Assembly: GCA_033762055.1 (NCBI GenBank)
Contig: JANRLZ010000397.1
Span: 1 to 13,592 of the forward strand
Origin: M3007 sp033762055
GTDB lineage: Bacteria; Bacteroidota; Bacteroidia; Chitinophagales; Saprospiraceae
Reading direction: 5' to 3'
DNA length: 13,592 nucleotides
A program made the position numbers and the translations under genes. The notes beneath the pieces were generated by a model. That model did no database searches, had not been told where the DNA came from, and saw only the letters and a program-made list of their open reading frames with translations. This document shows, in pieces, positions 1 through 5,711 of this stretch. Position 1 is the stretch's first letter; each line of letters opens with the position of its first letter.

Positions 1-1258
1 TAAATATCTTCAGCCGCTACTTCTGACCCTTGACCATCAAATAGATAAGCGTTTAGTCCGGACTTTTTTCGATGTTTTTGTGAGTATCATTCGTTTTCGC
101 AACCGCCCATTTGGACTGGTTTTGAGCGAGTTAGGGTCTTATGTGCTTAATCCTGAGCATGCTCCCGCAGGCACTAAGCGGGTGAGTAATCTGCTGCGGA
201 GCAAAAAGTGGTCTTCTTCTCAGATCGAATCGTTTCAATTATTCAAGGCAAAGCAAAGAGTGGAGTCCTTGTCAGATCAAGGCAAGGAAGTACTTTTTCT
301 GTGGGACGATAGCGTGGTTGAGAAAGCAGAGAGTTGGTATTCGGAAGGGTTGTGTTCCGTACCGAGCAGCAAAGGCAAGCGGCTCACAAAGGTCAAAACA
401 GGTTTTTACAGTCCACCCAAGGCACGTATTTGTGTTCCAGGCTTTGATTGGAGCGCCGTGGTGATTACTACTCTGGGTTCCTTGCCCAGTGTTTGCATGA
501 TGCGTTGGTGGACCACACGAGGCAAACACCTTACCGATCGGAAAAGCGTTTTTCTCCAAATGCTTAAAGTGGTTCGCCAGCATTTCCAGCAGGCCATCGT
601 ACATGTCCTTGATCGTGGCTATGCAAGCATAGATATCATCACACGACTCATTGATTATCAACAACATTTTATCCTTCGATGGGACAAACGATTCAATCTG
701 TGCGATGAACTTGGCAAACTCCAAAATGCAGGCAAACATGCTTTGAACTTGCCAGTAGCCGCCTCCAGGCTTATTGAGGACAAATAGCGCAAAAAAGTCC
801 GAAGAGTCACGATTGCCTACCTGAAAGTTTCTCTCCCTAAGCACAGCGCCCCTTTGACTCTTGTCATTTGCCGCGACGCTAAAAAAACTCAAGAACCCAT
901 GTACCTCCTCACCAATTGTGAGGTCAAGACCAAGGCCCAGGCCTGGAAAATCCTTTTTTCCTATATGCGTCGATGGGCAATAGAGCAAACCTTCCGCTTC
1001 AACAAAAGTGAACTGGCGCTTGAAAGCCCAAGGCTCTGGTTTTGGGAAAACCGGCAGAAAATAATGGGTATTGTTAGCCTTGTTTACGACTTCCTACTCC
1101 AAATGCTCAAAAACTGGAGGTCTATAGTCATGATTATCATCAATAAATGGTGCCCAAGAACAGGAAAGCGGCAACTGGATACCCAGTTGCCGCTCTACAG
1201 ATTTAGAATCGCTCTCGAACATCTCTTCGACAGTTATGTCGCTCAAAATTCGGGATGA
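1..1258 (+). pseudogene. IS4-family DDE transposase, 5' end outside window, interrupted by in-frame TAG
   Basis: The frame is open from base 2, so the gene starts outside the window; the GTG at 80 is not the real start, because the codons before it (KYLQPLLLTLDHQIDKRL) read as transposase sequence. The frame holds 417 sense codons, one internal TAG at 785-787 and a final TGA at 1256-1258. Both halves are in the same frame, so a single base change split the gene; CAG to TAG would fit (inference). The DDE elements are all present: an Asp pair in FLWDDSVVEK, the second Asp in VLDRGYA, and YMRRWAIEQTFRFNK, which matches the IS4 signature Y-x2-R-x3-E-x6-K exactly. The catalytic Glu lies after the stop, so the truncated product should be inactive unless the stop is read through. 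It converges on the DUF2490 gene. Confidence 0.88.
1..1258 (+). mobile_element. Partial IS4-family insertion sequence, both ends undetermined
   Basis: This is the visible part of the insertion sequence carrying the broken transposase. The left end and its terminal inverted repeat are outside the window, so the right end cannot be found by pairing; it should fall somewhere in the 57 bases between the transposase stop and the DUF2490 stop codon at 1316, or slightly inside that gene. No target-site duplication can be tested here. Only the transposase frame itself is well supported. Confidence 0.6.
1167..1194. repeat. Perfect 12-bp inverted repeat inside transposase 3' end
   Basis: Arms AGCGGCAACTGG and CCAGTTGCCGCT flank a 4-base ATAC loop, giving a strong hairpin about 60 bases before the transposase stop codon. 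It is coding sequence (residues around KRQLDTQLPL), so it may be coincidence of codons, or it may act on translation or on transcripts entering the element. No U-tract follows it, so it is not an intrinsic terminator. Confidence 0.6.
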
Positions 1259-1315
1259 CTCATGTTTTTTGTTTTTTATCTGAACGGATTTTCTGAAAAA
1301 TTGCACGCCACCCAT

Positions 1316-2095
1316 TCACCAAAAAAATACGGCATTGAGCACTACGCCATTGTTGTGTTGAAAGACGTTTCGGCCGTTGGGGGAATCGGGAAGGGTGATT
1401 TCTCGGCCTAATTGCAGAATTTGACTGATAAAACCGCCTTCAAGGCGAAATTTTGGCCCAAAACGATACCCGAGCAGCAACCCGATGCGGTTTTGGTCGT
1501 ACACGTTTTCGTTCACGTTTTTGCCAAACCCGATCAGGATTTCATCGTAGGCAGCAGCATAAAACTCCCCATTGTCGAGGGTGCTGCCTTGTAGCGGCGC
1601 CTGGAGTCGCAACAAATATCGAAGGCGGTTTACAAACAAATAATCATCCTCCCGCGTCAGCGCAGCCGAGGTATAACGCCCGATCCAGCGTTGTTCGAGC
1701 ATGAAGCGGTGCGTGATATCTACCCGCCCGATTTTATCGTTCAGTGTAAACATCTGATACACCCGGTGTTCGGTAAAATCGCGCCCAAAACCATTGATGG
1801 GGTAATCGCCATAAGGGAAGGTTTCTGCCCAGGCATAACCGATTCGCGCCTGAAATTTGGGGTGCAACTGATAACCCAACCCCACCCGCACCAGTCCCTG
1901 TTGCCAGTGCGTCACCCAGTTGTCGCGGCGCCATTGGTATTCGCCATGAAGGCTCCAGCCTTTTCTCAGTTTAATATTACCAAACACATTCCACCAGCCA
2001 ATCCGGTTATGGTCGTTGATGCGGGTATTTTGCGCAGTAGTAGTCAAAGCCAGCAGGCACAACGCCCCGCCGGCAAAAAATCTGGTTAGGAACAT
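1316..2095 (-). CDS. DUF2490 family outer-membrane beta-barrel protein
   Basis: This 259-residue protein starts at the ATG 2093-2095. A longer frame from 2155 would put 20 basic, non-signal residues before the signal peptide, so I reject it. Residues 1-22 (MFLTRFF...LTTTAQ) form a Sec signal peptide. The rest is rich in alternating aromatic strands and carries elements I associate with DUF2490 (PF10677): EYQWRRDNW, EHRVYQMF, HRFMLEQRWIGRY, RLRYLLRL, YDEILIGFGKN and YDQNRIGLLLGYRFG. It ends in an aromatic residue (AVFFW), as outer-membrane barrels usually do. The family is exported and predicted to sit in the outer membrane; its molecular role is unknown. It lies downstream of the GMC oxidoreductase on the same strand, separated by 123 bases that hold a twin hairpin, so co-transcription is possible. 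No TAnnTTTG box was seen in front of it. Confidence 0.82.
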   Translation of the reverse strand: MFLTRFFAGGALCLLALTTTAQNTRINDHNRIGWWNVFGNIKLRKGWSLHGEYQWRRDNWVTHWQQGLVRVGLGYQLHPKFQARIGYAWAETFPYGDYPINGFGRDFTEHRVYQMFTLNDKIGRVDITHRFMLEQRWIGRYTSAALTREDDYLFVNRLRYLLRLQAPLQGSTLDNGEFYAAAYDEILIGFGKNVNENVYDQNRIGLLLGYRFGPKFRLEGGFISQILQLGREITLPDSPNGRNVFQHNNGVVLNAVFFW

Positions 2096-2148
2096 ATTCC
2101 AGCGTTTTTGCGATTTGTTTAACCTTGCCGTCTGTCTTCTGCCAACCG

Positions 2149-2188
2149 GCGGCATGAATGCCGCTCATCCCGACGGACTGAAGTCCGT
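2149..2188. repeat. Twin REP-like palindromes
   Basis: Two perfect palindromes with the same design lie 24 bases apart centre to centre: GCGGCATGAATGCCGC at 2149-2164 and ACGGACTGAAGTCCGT at 2173-2188. Each has 7-bp arms around a central GA. They sit in the gap between the GMC oxidoreductase stop and the DUF2490 start, where bacterial REP/BIME elements usually lie. Short palindromes of this kind are spread in some genomes by REP-associated IS200-like transposases (established for RAYT/REP systems); no such enzyme is in the window. Neither strand has a U-tract after the hairpins, so they are not ordinary terminators. Confidence 0.6.
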
Positions 2189-2218
2189 GCTACCAAAGAA
2201 TGCTACTGTCCGCCCCTC

Positions 2219-3895
2219 CTACAAATCTCCCTTTTTCAAGGCTTCATGTGCGTAGTGCGCAGCACGGGCCGTGAGGGCCATGTATGTCAGCGACGGATTC
2301 TGGCAGGCGGCAGAGGTCATGCACGAACCGTCGGTCACGAAAACGTTGGGGACTTCGTGCATCTGGTTCCACTTGTTGAGTACCGAGGTTTTCGGGTCGC
2401 GCCCCATACGAGCCGTCCCCATTTCATGGATGGCCATGCCGGGGAAGGAACCGTTGTCGTACGTTTTAACGTCTTTTGCGCCGGCTGATTCGAGCATTTC
2501 AGCGGCATCATTCATCATGTCTTTCCGCATTTTGTGCTCGTTTTCCTTTAGTTCGCAATCTATGGCAAGCACGTATTGGCCCCATTTGTCTTTTTTGGAT
2601 TTGTCAATCCAGACCCGGTTTTCGGCATAGGGCAACATTTCTCCGAAACCGCCCAGGCTCATGCGCCAGGCGCCCGGTTCGACCAACGCGGCCTTTAATT
2701 CGGCGCCGATACTGAGTTCTTCGGCGCTGCGGGCCCAGCCTTCGCGGCCGGCGCCACCCTGATAGCCAAACCCGCGGAGGTAATCGCGTTTATCGCCAAA
2801 GAAGTTGCGGTAGCGCGGGATATAAATGCCATTGGCACGGCGACCGTAGGTGTATTTATCCTCGTAACCCTCCATGATGCCGCCTGCGCCGCAACGGAAA
2901 TGGTGATCCATCAGGTTGCGGCCAAGTTGTCCGCTGCCGTTGCCCAGCCCATCGGGCAAACTGCCGGTTTCGATCGAATTGAGCAACAGGAAGGTGGAAC
3001 CAAGCGTCGAGCCGCAAACAAAGATGATACGGGCTTCGTATTCAATGCTTTGCAGGGTTTCGGCATCAATGACACGCACACCTTTTGCGCGCTTTTTGTC
3101 TTTATCGTACAAAATCTGGTTGACGATGGAAAAGGGGCGCAAAGTCAGGTTGCCGGTGGCTACTGCGGCAGGCAGGGTGGCCGACTGGGTGCTGAAATAG
3201 GCGCCGAACTGACAGCCGCGACTGCACAGATTGCGGTACTGGCAACTGCCGCGCCCGTTGTGCTCCACCGTCAGGTTGGCAACACGCCCGATAATCATGC
3301 GGCGATGTTCATACTTTGACCTGATGCGGGCGGCGACGTCCTTTTCCACGATATTCAACTCCATCGGCGGCAAAAACTTGCCGTCGGGCAGTTGCGGCAG
3401 CCCTTCCATCGAGCCGGAAATTCCGGCGAAAGCTTCCACATAATCGTACCAGGGCGCCAGGTCTTCGTAACGTATTGGCCAATCTACACCAAAGCCGTCC
3501 TTCGCATTGCTTTCAAAATCCATCGGACTCCATCGGTAGCTCTGCCGGCCCCACATGAGCGATTTGCCGCCGACATGAAAGCCGCGGTACCAGTCGAAGC
3601 GTTTCACTTCGGTGTAGGGGCATTCGAGGTCGTTGACCCACCAGTCGGGTTTGAACTCCGAATAGGGGTAATCGCGTTTTTGAACGGGGTGCGTGGCTTT
3701 CATTTCCTCAGTCAGGCGCCCTCGATGCGGGAATTCCCACACTTTTTTGGTGGCGGTATCGTAGTCGGTGACGTGTTTGACGTCTTTACCGCGTTCGAGC
3801 AGCAGGACTTTCAGGCCTTTTTCGGTGAGTTCCTTGGCGGCCCAGCCTCCGGAGATGCCGGAGCCGACCACGATGGCGTCGTATTTTTCTGCCAT
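2219..3895 (-). CDS. GMC-family FAD-dependent oxidoreductase
   Basis: This 558-residue protein has the layout of glucose-methanol-choline oxidoreductases related to gluconate 2-dehydrogenase large subunits. Residues 6-35 form the FAD-binding Rossmann fold with G11-x-G13-x-x-G16 and Glu35 (LLLERG). The segment FHVGGKSLMWGRQSYRW (106-122) is the FAD-attachment region typical of the group. The C-terminal GMC domain carries H490 (AIHEMGTARMG) and N533 (CQNPSLTYMA), the expected active-site His/Asn pair. Cysteines 218, 224 and 228 form C-x5-C-x3-C, similar in position to the cysteine cluster that holds an Fe-S centre in some FAD-dependent sugar dehydrogenases (inference). Relatives oxidise sugars or polyols and often work with a small Tat-exported subunit (gluconate 2-dehydrogenase subunit 3); none is in the window. 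No signal peptide is visible. The gene follows the small lipoprotein gene by 30 bases, so the two are probably co-transcribed. Confidence 0.9.
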   Translation of the reverse strand: MAEKYDAIVVGSGISGGWAAKELTEKGLKVLLLERGKDVKHVTDYDTATKKVWEFPHRGRLTEEMKATHPVQKRDYPYSEFKPDWWVNDLECPYTEVKRFDWYRGFHVGGKSLMWGRQSYRWSPMDFESNAKDGFGVDWPIRYEDLAPWYDYVEAFAGISGSMEGLPQLPDGKFLPPMELNIVEKDVAARIRSKYEHRRMIIGRVANLTVEHNGRGSCQYRNLCSRGCQFGAYFSTQSATLPAAVATGNLTLRPFSIVNQILYDKDKKRAKGVRVIDAETLQSIEYEARIIFVCGSTLGSTFLLLNSIETGSLPDGLGNGSGQLGRNLMDHHFRCGAGGIMEGYEDKYTYGRRANGIYIPRYRNFFGDKRDYLRGFGYQGGAGREGWARSAEELSIGAELKAALVEPGAWRMSLGGFGEMLPYAENRVWIDKSKKDKWGQYVLAIDCELKENEHKMRKDMMNDAAEMLESAGAKDVKTYDNGSFPGMAIHEMGTARMGRDPKTSVLNKWNQMHEVPNVFVTDGSCMTSAACQNPSLTYMALTARAAHYAHEALKKGDL

Positions 3896-3925
3896 GACAG
3901 GGATGCGTAGAAGTTGTTGGTGTGG

Positions 3926-4504
3926 TTAAAAACAATTGGCAGGAGCAGGAAAAGAAGGGTCGTAACCTCCGTCCCCATCATTTTGCCCAAAAAAGATACA
4001 ATTCGGCAGGTTTTTATCAGGGAATCCGTTTGTGTTACATTGATAGGAACAGGCACTTCCGTTGTAAACTTTGGTGCTGTCGTTTAGAAACATGACCTCA
4101 ATCCGATAGTCGAAGCGACCAAAGTACAAACTGCCATCGGGTTTTCTTCCATCGAAAGAAAAGGATATATCACAAGGTGGGAAGGCATTTTCTTCACAAA
4201 TTACCTCACCGGTTTCGGATGTGCATTTCATTGAAACAATCTCTTTCACATACCTGCCACAAACCTGAAAAACTTCATTTCCCGTTCCATTTTCTCCAGG
4301 AACAACAACGTTCGGGATGAATACCTTCGCTGTAACCAAGGAATCCACCATTACGCCGTTGTCGTTCCAGAGCCGGGCGATAACAGGCAATTCATCCGTC
4401 ACCGCCGAGGTGCCACAGCAGTTTTCGTAAATCGATTTTTCATTATCCTTACAGGCCAGCTGCGCCAGCAATACGAGATTAAAAATCAGTAAAAAATTGC
4501 GCAT
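3926..4504 (-). CDS. Small cysteine-rich putative lipoprotein with gliding-motility C-terminal-like fold
   Basis: This is a 192-residue protein with a hydrophobic N-terminus (MRNFLLIFNLVLLAQLAC). C18 could be lipidated, although Gln at -3 is atypical for a lipobox. The middle part resembles the gliding-motility-associated C-terminal (CHU_C) domain: FIPNVVVPGENGTGNEVFQV at 62-81 parallels the family pattern PNxFTPNGDGxNDxF, and DGRKPDGSLYFGRFDYRIEV at 118-137 parallels the later WDG...GxYxYxI strand. I infer a divergent member. Apart from C18 there are ten cysteines (29, 30, 82, 94, 103, 111, 152, 156, 169, 191), enough for five disulfides in the periplasm or at the surface. It lies directly upstream of the GMC oxidoreductase, in the place where a dehydrogenase small subunit is often found, but it does not resemble one. 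The function is not known. Confidence 0.7.
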   Translation of the reverse strand: MRNFLLIFNLVLLAQLACKDNEKSIYENCCGTSAVTDELPVIARLWNDNGVMVDSLVTAKVFIPNVVVPGENGTGNEVFQVCGRYVKEIVSMKCTSETGEVICEENAFPPCDISFSFDGRKPDGSLYFGRFDYRIEVMFLNDSTKVYNGSACSYQCNTNGFPDKNLPNCIFFGQNDGDGGYDPSFPAPANCF

Positions 4505-4551
4505 AATGTCCGGATGTTTAAAAGAGAATTTAGACTTGAGGATGCCACCTC

Positions 4552-4626
4552 CGAATCAATCACCGGTTCAAAAACCTCAACCGAATCAATCGGTACAATC
4601 GAATCAATCGCAAAATCGAATCAATC
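4552..4626. repeat. Four copies of a 10-bp repeat, CGAATCAATC (GATTGATTCG on the gene strand)
   Basis: Exact copies start at 4552, 4582, 4600 and 4617, with steps of 30, 18 and 17 bases; the last copy ends three bases before the isomerase stop codon. The array fills most of the 125 bases between the isomerase and the lipoprotein gene, so on the minus strand it lies in the leader or promoter region of the lipoprotein/GMC pair. It may be a cluster of regulator sites or simply a decayed tandem repeat. Confidence 0.65.
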
Positions 4627-4629
4627 CTC

Positions 4630-5505
4630 CTACACATCACAAATATCTATCGCCCGGGCCAAAGCGCCAAGTTTGTCGGGAGCGGTCGGGATAAATTCCT
4701 GCGCCACGTAGCCTTTATAGCCTGTTTCCGCGATGGCGCGCATAATGGCGGGGTAATACAATTCCTGCGTTTCATCAATTTCATGCCGCCCCGGCACCCC
4801 GGCCGTGTGGTAGTGACCGAAATAAACATGGTGTTCGCGGATGGTTCGAATCACATCGCCTTCATTGATTTGCATGTGGTAAATATCGTACAGCAGTTTA
4901 AAATTTTCCGACCCCAGCCGCTTGCACAGTTCAATGCCCCAGGCTGATTTGTCGCACATATAATCTTTGTGGTCCACTTTTGAGTTGAATAATTCCATTT
5001 GCAGCACTACGCCGTTTTTTTCGGCCAGGGACAGTATTTTTTTCAAGCCGGTTACACAGTGGTTCATCCCGGTTTCATCCTCCACGCCGTTGCGGTTGCC
5101 GCTGAAACAAATCAGATTTTTGTAGCCTGCTTTGGCAACCAGCGGAATCATTTCGCTGTAATTTTTCACCAGTTGGGCGTGATACTGCGGATCGTTCCAG
5201 CCTTTTGTCAGACCGATTTCCGCCCCGTTGCACATGGAAGAATCCAGTCCATGCGCTTTCAAAACACCCCATTCTGCGGGGCCAATCAGGTCAATGGCCG
5301 TGATGCCGATTTGTTGGGAGAAGCGTCAGAGTTCGGCCAGCGGCACATCGCCGTAAGTCCATCGGCATACCGAGTGTCGGATATTGCCTTTGCGCATCGG
5401 AGGCGTATCCGGGGCGACGTATTTTCCGGCAAAGGAAACAGCGGGCGCGGCGCCGATCACAGCGGCGGTAGCGAGGGTTTTAAGCGTTTGGCGGCGAGTA
5501 GGCAT
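4630..5505 (-). pseudogene. Tat-exported sugar phosphate isomerase/epimerase (hydroxypyruvate isomerase-like TIM barrel), interrupted by in-frame TGA
   Basis: From the ATG at 5503-5505 the frame has 291 codons before the final TAG, of which codon 60 (5326-5328) is TGA. Both sides are in one frame and read as one protein: a twin-arginine signal (MPTRRQTLKTLATAA), NIRHSVCRWTYGDVPLAEL, then the stop, then RFSQQIGITAIDLIGPAEWG. The barrel has candidate metal ligands E171 (LQMELFN), D207 (LLYDIYHMQ) and E270 (AQEFIP), plus the GHYHTAGVPGR segment, as in AP-endonuclease-2-fold isomerases annotated hydroxypyruvate isomerase-like. From memory, relatives have Cys at the TGA position (LC followed by a helix), so TGC or TGT to TGA is the likely change. 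The TTG at 5529 is the end of the promoter box and not a start; the TTG at 5262 is an internal leucine codon, and a product from it would lack the first barrel strands. The gene is divergent from the alpha-galactosidase. Confidence 0.82.
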
Positions 5506-5526
5506 ATATTGCGGAAAGTTGTGCGG

Positions 5527-5534
5527 CAAATGTA
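5527..5534 (-). promoter_or_regulatory. Bacteroidetes -7 promoter box for the isomerase gene
   Basis: The minus strand reads TACATTTG, an exact TAnnTTTG match, ending 21 bases before the ATG at 5505. This implies a short leader. I could not see a convincing -33 TTG element at the usual spacing. Confidence 0.55.
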
Positions 5535-5685
5535 TATCAGGATTTTTGTGATTTGCATGATAAACAAGATGGAATAACTTGAATTTTCAGGATTTGAACC
5601 CTGCATTTTTTGTAAATCACATTCGTTTGGGTTTCATGATTATGTGTAAGAAACGACTCATCCGCTAATTTCCTCCCGTGTCCCC

Positions 5686-5693
5686 TACATTTG
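5686..5693 (+). promoter_or_regulatory. Bacteroidetes -7 promoter box for the alpha-galactosidase gene
   Basis: TACATTTG, an exact TAnnTTTG match, ends 18 bases before the ATG at 5712. The TTG at 5691, the first possible start codon of the frame, is the last part of this box, so it would lie upstream of the transcription start; this decides for the ATG. The same octamer serves the divergent isomerase gene. Confidence 0.55.
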
Positions 5694-5711
5694 TCCGAAA
5701 CTTTCGCACCC

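Noticed and set aside
272..988. 238-codon minus-strand frame opposite the transposase
   Set aside because: It is antisense to a recognisable DDE transposase and spans its stop codon; the sequence has no family features.
2096..2155. Earlier start for the DUF2490 protein
   Set aside because: It adds 20 basic residues before a normal signal peptide and reaches into the first REP-like palindrome.
3392..3910. Plus-strand open frames opposite the GMC oxidoreductase (also 2900-3319)
   Set aside because: They are antisense to a clear FAD oxidoreductase with all motifs in place; their sequence shows no family features.
4552..4626. CRISPR array
   Set aside because: The repeat unit is only 10 bases and the spacers are 7, 8 and 20 bases long, far from CRISPR dimensions; no cas gene is present.
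5326..5328. Genetic code with TGA as a sense codon
   Set aside because: TGA ends the DUF2490, DUF4249-like, panB, RDD, GHL10 and LpxD-like genes at the expected protein lengths, so the standard bacterial code applies.
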